Shown: piece by piece, positions 1 through 7,963 of the stretch
Layout of the letters: each line of letters begins with the position of its first letter
Numbering within the stretch: position 1 is the first letter of the stretch
NCBI RefSeq assembly: GCF_001429765.1
Contig: NZ_LMJB01000005.1
Location: 374,549 to 438,548 of the forward strand
Reading direction: 5' to 3'
From: Flavobacterium sp. Root901
GTDB taxonomy: Bacteria > Bacteroidota > Bacteroidia > Flavobacteriales > Flavobacteriaceae
Length of the DNA: 64,000 nt
Program-made: the position numbers and the translations under genes
Notes under the pieces: model-generated
Database searches by the model: none
Told to the model about the DNA's origin: nothing
The model's input: the letters and a program-made list of their open reading frames with translations, nothing else

Positions 1-168
1 GTCCCGGCACACCGAGTCGTGAACCGAAAAGGACTTTTGACAGGAAAACATCATTTTGACGGAACTAATTTAATGCAGCAGCTTTTAGAAAACGAAGGTA
101 TTAAAGTGGTAAACAATCAAATTGTTGATTTTGAAAAACACTTCTGGAAACCGGAAGTTGAAATTTAA
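1..168 (+). CDS. MGMT-family alkyltransferase-like protein, C-terminal part
   Basis: Only the last 55 codons are in the window, in the frame starting at base 1; the 5' part lies to the left. The segment begins VPAHRVVNRKG, the conserved region that follows the active-site PCHR/PAHR motif of O6-alkylguanine DNA methyltransferases, and continues with an LLxxEGI segment like those of the short alkyltransferase-like (ATL) proteins. These bind O6-alkylguanine in DNA and either remove the alkyl group or hand the lesion to nucleotide excision repair. The active-site Cys position is just outside the window, so true methyltransferase versus ATL cannot be decided. The family call rests on the motif only. 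Confidence 0.72.
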   Translation, partial: VPAHRVVNRKGLLTGKHHFDGTNLMQQLLENEGIKVVNNQIVDFEKHFWKPEVEI

Positions 169-264
169 TTTTTCCCACAAACTAATATAAACCTTTATAG
201 GTTTCGTTTTATTCATTTCATTTGGCTCGGCTTTGCAAGAGATCTATACGTATAGTTCAAAAAA

Positions 265-1590
265 CTAAATCAGGCAGATCACAAAACTTGTTTTATCTTC
301 ATCGGTTTGGTAACTTAAATAACCGCCGTGCGCTTCTATAATATTTTTAGAAAGTGTTAAGCCAATTCCCGCGCCGTCTTTTCTGGTGGTAAAAAACGGA
401 AGAAACACCTTGTCCTGAATTTCAGGTGCGATTCCTTTTCCGTTATCAGAAATTGTGATGAAAAAGCGATTATTTTCTGTATAACTTGAAACGTACATTT
501 TCTTTTCGGTTTTTTCTTTTAAAGCATAAACACTATTGGTTATCAAATTAATAATTACTTGCTCCATTTGATTTTTATCAATCATAATCGAACGTGAACT
601 GTGAATTTCATTTATCAATTCAATGTTTTCTGCTTTCAAAATCGGACTCATAATTCGGAGACAGTCTTCAAAAAGAGCGTTTATCGACGTCATTTGTTTT
701 AATGGTGTAGGCAGCATGGCCAGTTTACGGTAATTCTCTACAAAAACCTGTAAATGATCGCTTCGGTTTATAATGGTCGAAATACTGCTTTTAATATCAT
801 CAAAATCATCTTCTTCTAAATTTTCCTGATCGACAATATGCAGTAAATTTTGCGAAAGCGCACGAATTGGCGTTAAAGAATTCATTAATTCATGCGAAAT
901 AATTTTCATGAGATTAATCCAAGCTTCTTTTTCTTTTTTCTCAATAACACGCTGAATACTATCTAATAAAATAATAAAATATTCTTTATTATAAGATTGT
1001 GTCCGTGAAGTCCGGAGCATAAAAGTCTGCAGATCCTGTTCTTCAATTTTAATAGAAATTGCCGATTTTAATTCGCTGAATTCCGTTTTTTCAATTTCAT
1101 TACAAAGTGCAGGCAGATAGTTTTTAAGATATTTCCAGTGACTTACTTTTGGAACTTTAAATAAATCTGAAAAACAGTCATTTATCAAAAAAATATTCCA
1201 GTCTTCTTTGTCTTTTTCAAGGATTAAAGCCGCTGTATCAATATTGTTTAAAAGCGAACGATAAATCATTTCTTTTGATGTCTGCTCTTGCTGCTGCAAT
1301 TTTAAATTTTCGTATAACAAATACAGGCTTTTAAAATTGTCTTTTTTATTTTCTTCGGGAAAATTGGTCGAGAAATCATTTTGAAGAATCGAAAGTAAAG
1401 TCCTGTCATAAAACTGCAGTTGGTTTTTTACATAAAAATACATTTCGGCCAGAAATAAAAAAACGAAAAAACCAACCAAAAGTGCATTGTAATAAAAGAT
1501 TTTATAAATAAGAAAAACGCAGAAGAAAGAGAGTATCATTACAAACAAAACTCTCACAAACAAAGCATTATAAAATTTCCAGTTTTTCAT
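265..1590 (-). CDS. Membrane sensor histidine kinase (NtrY-like)
   Basis: This is a 441-residue two-component kinase. Two hydrophobic helices at about residues 10-55 anchor it in the inner membrane, with almost no periplasmic loop between them. A PAS-like segment (about 105-215) follows, then the HisKA box ISHELMNSLTPIRAL with phospho-acceptor His233, the N box NLITNSVYAL, and the G boxes SDNGKGIAPEI and GAGIGLTLSKNIIEAHGG of a complete HATPase_c domain. It lies downstream of the sigma-54 response regulator on the same strand, separated by 184 bases filled by a palindromic repeat, so the two are the likely cognate pair. The lack of a sensor loop suggests it detects a signal within or at the membrane. 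The target is probably the divergent efflux operon. Confidence 0.9.
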   Translation of the reverse strand: MKNWKFYNALFVRVLFVMILSFFCVFLIYKIFYYNALLVGFFVFLFLAEMYFYVKNQLQFYDRTLLSILQNDFSTNFPEENKKDNFKSLYLLYENLKLQQQEQTSKEMIYRSLLNNIDTAALILEKDKEDWNIFLINDCFSDLFKVPKVSHWKYLKNYLPALCNEIEKTEFSELKSAISIKIEEQDLQTFMLRTSRTQSYNKEYFIILLDSIQRVIEKKEKEAWINLMKIISHELMNSLTPIRALSQNLLHIVDQENLEEDDFDDIKSSISTIINRSDHLQVFVENYRKLAMLPTPLKQMTSINALFEDCLRIMSPILKAENIELINEIHSSRSIMIDKNQMEQVIINLITNSVYALKEKTEKKMYVSSYTENNRFFITISDNGKGIAPEIQDKVFLPFFTTRKDGAGIGLTLSKNIIEAHGGYLSYQTDEDKTSFVICLI

Positions 1591-1605
1591 TTTTTATGTT
1601 TTTTT

Positions 1606-1763
1606 GCCACAGATTTCACAGATTAAAGGATTTTTTACCTGGTATAATTCTCCCGCAGATTCTGCAGATTAATTAAAATTCATTTTTTTCTAAATCTGCA
1701 GAATCTGCGAGAAACCAAAATTTAGACAAAGAAAAAATCCTTTTAATCTGTGAAATCTGTGGC
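1606..1763. repeat. Nested intergenic palindrome (word CACAGATT)
   Basis: The left arm (1606-1636) and right arm (1732-1763) are reverse complements over about 31 bases with a single one-base indel. Each arm repeats the word CAGATT/ACAGATT. Nested inside is a second inverted pair (1651-1670 with 1693-1712) based on GCAGATTCTGCAGATT. The element fills almost the whole gap between the kinase and response-regulator genes. It is one of several word-iterated palindromes in this window, each with a different word. Confidence 0.85.
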
Positions 1764-1774
1764 CAAAATAATTT

Positions 1775-3118
1775 TTAACTTTTCAAATCATATTTTTCAA
1801 TTCTTCTGTACAAAGCGGCTCTTGACAATCCTAATTCTTCTGCGGTTTTGGAGATATTTCCGTGATGTTTAAAAAGCGCTTTTTCAATTGCCGTTTTTTC
1901 CATTTCAGATAATGGATTATCATCGTTTTCCTGAATTTCTTCAAAGTTGAGTATATCTAAATCGGTTATCGAAATAGTATTGTTTTCAGCAAGAATTAAG
2001 GCGCGTTCGATTTTGTTTTCCATTTCGCGGACATTTCCTTTCCACGGATATCTTTCTAAATACGGCGCAACATTATCTTCAAAATGCCAGTTTTCCTGAT
2101 TGTATTTTTCGGCAATATTTTCTAAAATAAAATTCGCCATCGGCACGATGTCATCTTTTCTTTCGCGCAGCGAAGGCAGATTTATTTCCATAGTATTAAT
2201 TCTGTACAATAAATCTTCTCTAAAAGTTTTGCTTTTTACCTCCGCTTTAATATCATTGTTAGTTGCCGAAATTATTCTGACATTTAAAGGTCTTGGTTTA
2301 CTTTCTCCCAAACGTGTAACAGTTTTAGTCTGCAGCACATGCAATAATTTGGACTGAAGATGAAGCGGAATATTACCAATTTCATCCAAAAAAATTGTGC
2401 CGTTCTGTGCCATTTCAAATCTTCCCGGCGTATCGGTTTTTGCATCTGTAAAAGCGCCTTTTGTGTATCCAAAAAGTTCACTTTCAAATAAATTATCACT
2501 TAAAGATCCTAAGTCAACATGAATAAAAGGTTCGTTTTTTCGTGCCGAATTCTGATGGATAAATTCTGCGAAAACATATTTTCCGGTTCCGTTTTCACCT
2601 AAAATTAAAACATTTGCATCAGTTTTGGCCACTTTTTCAGCTATAGAATAAGCTTGTTTTATTTTTTGAGAGGTACCAACAAAATATCGTTTTTCAGTTT
2701 TATCAACAGTTGGTTTTTTGCTGTTTTTTCGGCTTTCGGCTACAGCCTTGTCAATCGTTTCGAGCAGTTTTTCATTGTTCCAGGGTTTCAAAACATAGTC
2801 AAAAGCACCAATTTTTATTCCTTCTACAGCAGTGTCGATTTTCCCAAATGCCGTCATCAAAATAACAATTGTATTAGGCGAAAGTGTTTTTATTTCTTTC
2901 AGCCAGTGAATTCCTTCGCGACCGTCTTCAAACCCAATTCTATAGTTCATGTCCAGCAAAACGACATTTATTTCATTCTCATTTAAAATTGAAATGATTT
3001 TCTTTGGGCTGTTGGTTGTAAAAATTGTCTCAAAATGTTTTTTGAGAATCATTTTTGCCGAAAAAAGGATTTCTTCCTGATCGTCTACAATTAATATTTG
3101 GGCTTGCTTTTTTCTCAT
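1775..3118 (-). CDS. Sigma-54-dependent response regulator (NtrC family)
   Basis: The protein has 447 residues. The N-terminal receiver domain (1-125) has acidic residues D12/D13 and phospho-acceptor D56 in LLDMN. The AAA+ domain (about 145-380) carries a Walker A GENGTGKY, a GAFTDA loop that stands for the canonical GAFTGA sigma-54 contact loop, Walker B GTIFLDE and an R-finger region. The C-terminus is a Fis-type helix-turn-helix ending SRAALYRRIEKYDLKS. The family hydrolyses ATP to open sigma-54 promoters from upstream enhancers. It is divergent from the efflux operon, whose upstream gap has dyads and a sigma-54-like promoter, so direct control is likely. Oddities are Y after the Walker A lysine and D in GAFTDA. 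Confidence 0.92.
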   Translation of the reverse strand: MRKKQAQILIVDDQEEILFSAKMILKKHFETIFTTNSPKKIISILNENEINVVLLDMNYRIGFEDGREGIHWLKEIKTLSPNTIVILMTAFGKIDTAVEGIKIGAFDYVLKPWNNEKLLETIDKAVAESRKNSKKPTVDKTEKRYFVGTSQKIKQAYSIAEKVAKTDANVLILGENGTGKYVFAEFIHQNSARKNEPFIHVDLGSLSDNLFESELFGYTKGAFTDAKTDTPGRFEMAQNGTIFLDEIGNIPLHLQSKLLHVLQTKTVTRLGESKPRPLNVRIISATNNDIKAEVKSKTFREDLLYRINTMEINLPSLRERKDDIVPMANFILENIAEKYNQENWHFEDNVAPYLERYPWKGNVREMENKIERALILAENNTISITDLDILNFEEIQENDDNPLSEMEKTAIEKALFKHHGNISKTAEELGLSRAALYRRIEKYDLKS

Positions 3119-3129
3119 GCTGTAAATTC

Positions 3130-3157
3130 TGTTCAGTTTTGAACGGTCAACTGTTCA
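3130..3157. promoter_or_regulatory. Candidate enhancer dyads for the sigma-54 activator
   Basis: Two overlapping inverted repeats share the half-site GTTCA/TGAAC: GTTCAGTTTTGAAC (3131-3144) and TGAACGGTCAACTGTTCA (3140-3157, one mismatch between the arms). They lie between the divergent regulator and transporter genes, about 75-100 bases upstream of the sigma-54-like box. This is the usual place for NtrC-type activator sites. The assignment is by position and symmetry only. Confidence 0.5.
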
Positions 3158-3230
3158 TTATCGGACACTCTTTTTTTAGATAATTTTTAAAGTCACTTTA
3201 AAATCAGTGCTTTACAAAAAATAAATTTTA

Positions 3231-3245
3231 TGGCACGGTATTTAC
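3231..3245 (+). promoter_or_regulatory. Sigma-54-like promoter of the efflux operon
   Basis: The sequence TGGCACG-GTAT-TTAC matches the -24/-12 consensus TGGCACG-N4-TTGC with correct spacing. The GG of the -24 element is exact, and the only mismatch is A for G in the -12 GC. It is 29 bases upstream of the adaptor gene and downstream of the dyads at 3130-3157. The neighbouring regulator is a sigma-54 activator, which supports the call. Confidence 0.55.
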
Positions 3246-3274
3246 CTATTGGTAATCAGTAAATTATTAAAAAA

Positions 3275-4519
3275 ATGGACAAGGTAATTCCTCGTAAAAA
3301 TAGAAAATTTAGATATCTCACAATAGCAATTGGAGTTTTTTTAGTTTTGGCTGTAATCGTGTTTTTTTCTTTTAATTCAAAAAGAAGTTTAAATGTAAAA
3401 GCAGACGAACTTTCAATTCACAAAGTGGAAAAAGCTTTTTTTGAAGATTTTGTTGTTTTTCAGGCAAAAGTTGAACCCCTGAATGTAATGCTGGTAAACG
3501 TTACAGAAGGAGGATCTGTAAAAGAGATTTTTGTAGAAAATGGCGCAATGGTTACCAAAGGGCAGCCGCTTGCACGCTTATACAACCCAAATACAGAACT
3601 AAATTATCTAACTCAGGAAACTGCCATTATCGAGCAGATTAATAATTTAAATACGGGAAAACTAAATATTAGAAATCAGGAATTGAATCTGACCAAAGAT
3701 TTGGTTTTAATCGAACATGATTACAATGACGCAAAACGATTGTATGACGTAAATGCAAAATTGTTTGCCAAGGATGTAATTTCAAAAAACGACTGGAATA
3801 CTTTTAAGGAAAGCCTTCGTTTTCAGGAAGAGCGCAGAAAAACGATTCAGCAGAGTATTCAAAAAGAAAAGCAGTCGAATCAGGTTCAGATTTCCCAAAT
3901 AAATAATTCAATTCAGACTATGGAAAAAAGTCTTGAGATTTTAAGAAATAATAAAAAGAATTTCCTGATTACAGCGCCGGAATCAGGCCGATTAACTTCT
4001 TTTGAGCCGGTTTTAGGTAAAACATTTCAGGCTGGCGAAAGCATCGGAAAAATTGATTCAAAAAAAGGATACAAACTATCTGCAGATGTTGACGAGTTTT
4101 ATTTGGAGAAAATTCACGAAGGTTTGAAAGGGCAGGTTGAATTTAAAGGAAAAACGCTTGAAGTCTTAGTTACCAAAGTTATTCCTGAGGTTAAAAACGG
4201 ACATTTTATTGTCGAACTGGCTTTTGCTTCTAAAGAAGATATCGCTTTACAAGACGGTTTAAGTTTTGGGGTTAAGCTGGTTTTATCTGAGAAAAATAAA
4301 ATTTTGGTAGTGCAAAAAGGAAGTTTTAACCAGGAAACTGCCGGTAAATGGATATTTGTAGTAAAAGGAAACAAAGCCGAAAGGAGAAATATAAAACTAG
4401 GCCGTGAAAACCCTTCGTATTATGAAGTACTCGAAGGCTTAAAGGAAGGCGAATCTGTCGTAATTTCATCTTACTCAGATTATAAGGATATCGAGGAACT
4501 TTCTATTCAGCCGCAGTAG
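3275..4519 (+). CDS. Periplasmic adaptor of an ABC efflux pump (HlyD/MacA family)
   Basis: The protein has 414 residues, with one N-terminal membrane anchor at about residues 14-32. A barrel-sandwich (lipoyl-like) half-motif with EGGSVKEIFVENGAMVTKGQPLARL follows, then a coiled-coil hairpin (about 110-230, rich in Q, N and E) and C-terminal beta-barrel and membrane-proximal domains. Such adaptors bridge an inner-membrane transporter to an outer-membrane channel. The gene starts the operon adaptor - ATPase - permease, and no TolC-like gene is present here. Transcription probably starts at the sigma-54-like site just upstream. Its substrate is unknown. Confidence 0.88.
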   Translation: MDKVIPRKNRKFRYLTIAIGVFLVLAVIVFFSFNSKRSLNVKADELSIHKVEKAFFEDFVVFQAKVEPLNVMLVNVTEGGSVKEIFVENGAMVTKGQPLARLYNPNTELNYLTQETAIIEQINNLNTGKLNIRNQELNLTKDLVLIEHDYNDAKRLYDVNAKLFAKDVISKNDWNTFKESLRFQEERRKTIQQSIQKEKQSNQVQISQINNSIQTMEKSLEILRNNKKNFLITAPESGRLTSFEPVLGKTFQAGESIGKIDSKKGYKLSADVDEFYLEKIHEGLKGQVEFKGKTLEVLVTKVIPEVKNGHFIVELAFASKEDIALQDGLSFGVKLVLSEKNKILVVQKGSFNQETAGKWIFVVKGNKAERRNIKLGRENPSYYEVLEGLKEGESVVISSYSDYKDIEELSIQPQ

Positions 4520-4622
4520 TTTTTAGTTTTCAGTCTCAGTTTTCAGTAATCAATCTAATAATTAACAATTAAAAATCTCAATCATCAATCAAAAAACGTA
4601 TTAATAACTAATCTTTAAAAAT

Positions 4623-5330
4623 ATGATAACGATACAAAATTTAACCAAAGTATTTAGAACCGAAGAAGTTGAAACTGCTGCTTTAAGCGGGATTAATTTA
4701 GAAATAAAAAAAGGGGATTTTTTAACCATTATGGGGCCTTCCGGCTGTGGGAAATCGACTTTACTGAATATCATCGGACTTTTGGACAGCGCAACTGACG
4801 GAAGTTACAAACTGTTAGATCAGGAAATGATTGGTTTAAAAGAAAAAGGAAGAGCCGCAGTTCGTAAGGAAAACATAGGCTTCATTTTTCAAAATTTCAA
4901 TTTGATCGACGAACTTTCAGTTTATGATAATATTGAACTGCCTTTGCTTTATAACAATGTAAAAGCATCCGACAGAAAACAAAAAATTGAAGCTATTGCT
5001 GAAAAATTAAATATTTCGCACCGATTGAAACATTTTCCGCAACAGCTTTCCGGAGGTCAGCAGCAAAGAGTTGCCGTGGCAAGAGCTCTGGTAAATGATC
5101 CTAAAATTATTTTAGCCGATGAGCCGACAGGAAACCTTGACAGTAAAAATGGTAATGAAGTAATGGAACTTTTAACCGATTTACACGCTAAAGGTGCTAC
5201 AATTTTGATGGTTACCCACTCTGATTATGATGCTTCTTTTTCCCAAAGAACAATTCATATGAAAGACGGAGTTATATTCTCTGAAAAACTAAATCAGAGA
5301 AATGTTGATGTTTTTATGGACGCTAAATAA
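4623..5330 (+). CDS. ABC transporter ATP-binding protein (MacB/LolD type)
   Basis: This 235-residue nucleotide-binding subunit has Walker A GPSGCGKS, Q-loop FIFQNFNLIDELSV, signature LSGGQQQRVAVARAL, Walker B IILADEPTGNLDS and the switch His in MVTHS. The short form with ADEPTGNLDS is typical of the LolD/MacB/FtsE group that partners FtsX-fold permeases. It energises the permease encoded next. About 100 AT-rich bases separate it from the adaptor gene, and 138 from the permease. Confidence 0.93.
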   Translation: MITIQNLTKVFRTEEVETAALSGINLEIKKGDFLTIMGPSGCGKSTLLNIIGLLDSATDGSYKLLDQEMIGLKEKGRAAVRKENIGFIFQNFNLIDELSVYDNIELPLLYNNVKASDRKQKIEAIAEKLNISHRLKHFPQQLSGGQQQRVAVARALVNDPKIILADEPTGNLDSKNGNEVMELLTDLHAKGATILMVTHSDYDASFSQRTIHMKDGVIFSEKLNQRNVDVFMDAK

Positions 5331-5337
5331 TTATAAG

Positions 5338-5409
5338 ATGATAAACTTTGTTATTACCGCAATCGTAGTTCTGGTAGGATTTGTCTGCAAAATCTTTACT
5401 CTCCTGTAA
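5338..5409 (+). CDS. Possible 23-residue membrane peptide
   Basis: ATG-initiated, stop-terminated reading frame of 23 codons, located 7 bases after the ATPase gene and before the permease gene. The product, MINFVITAIVVLVGFVCKIF followed by TLL, is hydrophobic enough to form one transmembrane helix. Small single-helix subunits do accompany some transporters, but an open frame of this length can occur by chance. No homologue is recognised. Confidence 0.25.
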   Translation: MINFVITAIVVLVGFVCKIFTLL

Positions 5410-5468
5410 AGAGCAGAAAACCGCCTTTTGACCAAAAAATAACTAACATAAATTATAAAACTTATACC

Positions 5469-7895
5469 ATGATTTTTAACTGGTTTAAAATATTTATTTA
5501 TCATTTAAAGCAAAGCAAATTGTTTTCGCTTTTAAATGTTTTAGGATTAAGCATTGGCGTTGCCAGCGTGATTTTTGCCATTTTATACTGGAATAACGAA
5601 CACGCATACGACCAATGGAATCCTGAAAAAGAAAACGTATATCAGGTGCTGAATGTAATTGGATCGACCGGCGATACGTGGGCGACAAGTTCAATTCCGT
5701 TTGGGCAAACCTGTAAAGCAACAATTCCGGAAATCGAACAAATTTGTTTTGTAAACGACTGGTATAATGAAGCTGTTGTAAAATATCAAAACAAAAAAGT
5801 AATTGATAAAAAGATTACGGTAAGCGATAATAACTTTTTTGATTTTTTTCCTTTTCCAATTGTAAAAGGCGCTAAAAAAGATATTTTAAAAGAAAAAAAC
5901 AGCGTTGCAGTTTCTGAAGAACAAGCTAAACTTCTTTTTGATAACGAAGATCCTATCGGAAAATCTATTACGTATAATGACCAGTCTTATATCGTAAAAT
6001 CTGTTTATCGTATTGTAAGACCTTCTTCTTTTGAACCTAATTATGTTTTTGGCGGTATTATCCGCGAAGGCGATATTAACAACTGGGGAAATTTCAGCTA
6101 CGGCTTAATGATAAAAGTCAAAAAAAATGCTGATATGAATGTTGTTTCAAAGAAATTGCACAACGTAAATTATGTAAACAGAACTTTGAAAGATGCTAAA
6201 GAAAGCGGCCAGACAGTTGAGCAGTATATAAAAGAAAACGGCGAAATAAAAGTTATTCTTGATCAGCTTAAAACACTCCGTTTACATGGTACAAAAACAA
6301 CCGGATCTGCTTCTCCGGAAGGAAAAGGAAACTTGCAGCTTATTTATATTATGGCTGGTTTATCGATCTTAATTTTGGTTTTATCATTGGTAAACTATAT
6401 TAATCTGGCAACAGCTTCGGCTATTAAACGTGCAAAAGAAGTGGGCGTTCGCAAAATTGTTGGTGCCTCAAAAAATCAAATTATTACGCAGTTTATATTC
6501 GAAACAGCAATAATTGTTACGTTGTCTATTTTGTTTGCTCTTGCTATTGTTGAGCTTTCTCTGCCGTATTATAATTCTTTTTTAAGAAAAACCCTGACTA
6601 TGAATGGCGGTGAATTTTACCTGCAGCTCATTTTGATTTTTGGATTAGTAATCATTCTTGCGGGTATATTCCCTGCCATTTATATCTCAAATTTTGAAAC
6701 TTTAAAAGTTTTAAAAGGTAATTTCTCCAGAAGCAAAAGCGGAATCTGGATTCGGAATTCTATGCTTATTTTTCAATTCGGAATTGCGGCTTTCTTTATC
6801 ATTGGCGCTTTAATAGTAAATTCTCAGGTTGATTATATGATGAATAAAGATCTTGGTTTTAACGGAAATCAGGTAATCAGAATTCCGTTTAATTATCAGG
6901 ATTACAACAAAAAGGGAGACAAATACCAGCTTACAAAACAGGAAATCCTTAAAATTCCCGGAGTTCAGGAAGTTTCTACTTTTGCCGGTACTTTTGGAAA
7001 CAGCACCAATTCAAGTTCCGGTTTTACACACAATGGTGTTTTTGTTCAGCCAAGAAATGTCGAAATGGATTTTGACTTTTTAAAAATGATGAAAATTAAA
7101 ATTGTGGAGGGTCGTGATCTTTCACCAAAATTTGCTTCGGACACCATTGACAACTGGCTGATCAATGAAACACTGGCTAAAACTTTAGGACTTAAAAATG
7201 CAGTTAATACTGTAATTACCTCAGGATGGTCTAATGGAAAAGGAAACTTAAAATTTAAAGTTGTAGGGATTGTAAAAGACTTTCATATTACAGGATTACA
7301 GAATAAAGTTCCGCCAATGGTTTTTATTAATATGAAAACTTTAAAATGGAATAATTTCCAAAATGTATATGTAAAAGTTTCTCCAGATAATTTATCTGAA
7401 ACATTAGATAAGTTAAAAACATATTGGGAAGCAAATGTAAATCCGGATTATCCATTTGATTTCGAGTTTGTAAATAAAGGTTTTGCTAAAACTTATGAAG
7501 AACAAGTCAAACAAAAAGATCTCTTTTTTATCCTGAATCTTGTTGTAATTACAATTGCCATTTTTGGATTATTTGCTTTGGCATCATTTTCGATGGAGAG
7601 AAGGCTGAAAGAAATTGCAATTAGAAAAACGCTCGGTGCAGAAACTGATGTTTTACTGAAAGAATTATCAAAACAATACATTCTTTTCTGTTTAATGGGA
7701 TTTGGGATTGGAATAGTTCCCGCTTATATCTTATTGCAGAAATGGCTGGAAGATTTTGCTTTCAGAATCAATATTTCGCCAGTTCCGTTTAGTATTGCGC
7801 TTGTTTCGCTGTTAGTTCTTACTTTGCTGATTGTTTTGGCAAAAGCGTATCAGGTTACTAAAATAGACGTTTTAAAATATTTAAAATACGAATAA
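5469..7895 (+). CDS. ABC transporter permease, double FtsX/MacB-like
   Basis: The protein has 808 residues. Its order is N-terminal helix (about 18-42), MacB-like periplasmic core, three helices of a first FtsX domain (about 295-415, with the GVRKIVGAS coupling helix motif), another helix and periplasmic core (about 435-650), and a second FtsX domain (about 685-805, with IAIRKTLGAE). This is the standard layout of the large Bacteroidetes permeases that pair with a LolD-like ATPase and a MacA-like adaptor. They act as mechanotransmission pumps on substrates in the periplasm or outer leaflet. The gene ends the operon and is followed by a strong terminator. Confidence 0.9.
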   Translation: MIFNWFKIFIYHLKQSKLFSLLNVLGLSIGVASVIFAILYWNNEHAYDQWNPEKENVYQVLNVIGSTGDTWATSSIPFGQTCKATIPEIEQICFVNDWYNEAVVKYQNKKVIDKKITVSDNNFFDFFPFPIVKGAKKDILKEKNSVAVSEEQAKLLFDNEDPIGKSITYNDQSYIVKSVYRIVRPSSFEPNYVFGGIIREGDINNWGNFSYGLMIKVKKNADMNVVSKKLHNVNYVNRTLKDAKESGQTVEQYIKENGEIKVILDQLKTLRLHGTKTTGSASPEGKGNLQLIYIMAGLSILILVLSLVNYINLATASAIKRAKEVGVRKIVGASKNQIITQFIFETAIIVTLSILFALAIVELSLPYYNSFLRKTLTMNGGEFYLQLILIFGLVIILAGIFPAIYISNFETLKVLKGNFSRSKSGIWIRNSMLIFQFGIAAFFIIGALIVNSQVDYMMNKDLGFNGNQVIRIPFNYQDYNKKGDKYQLTKQEILKIPGVQEVSTFAGTFGNSTNSSSGFTHNGVFVQPRNVEMDFDFLKMMKIKIVEGRDLSPKFASDTIDNWLINETLAKTLGLKNAVNTVITSGWSNGKGNLKFKVVGIVKDFHITGLQNKVPPMVFINMKTLKWNNFQNVYVKVSPDNLSETLDKLKTYWEANVNPDYPFDFEFVNKGFAKTYEEQVKQKDLFFILNLVVITIAIFGLFALASFSMERRLKEIAIRKTLGAETDVLLKELSKQYILFCLMGFGIGIVPAYILLQKWLEDFAFRINISPVPFSIALVSLLVLTLLIVLAKAYQVTKIDVLKYLKYE

Positions 7896-7919
7896 GCTTG
7901 TAGACCATTTTTTTAAAAG

Positions 7920-7963
7920 AATCCCCGTCAGATATGAGAATCTTGACGGGGATTTGTTTTTTA
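7920..7963. terminator. Bidirectional terminator
   Basis: A perfect stem of ATCCCCGTCA (7921-7930) and TGACGGGGAT (7944-7953) is followed by a T-rich tract on the plus strand and preceded by A/T-rich sequence that serves the minus strand. It lies between the convergent permease and L,D-transpeptidase genes. Confidence 0.85.

Noticed and set aside
187..214. Short AAACC-TTTAT-AGGTT dyad after the alkyltransferase-like gene
   Set aside because: Only a five-base stem with no uninterrupted T-tract, too weak to call a terminator.
2654..2986. Rightward frame of 110 codons inside the response-regulator gene
   Set aside because: It is antisense to the receiver domain, has a Phe/Ser-rich composition typical of a shadow frame, and has no promoter or domain.
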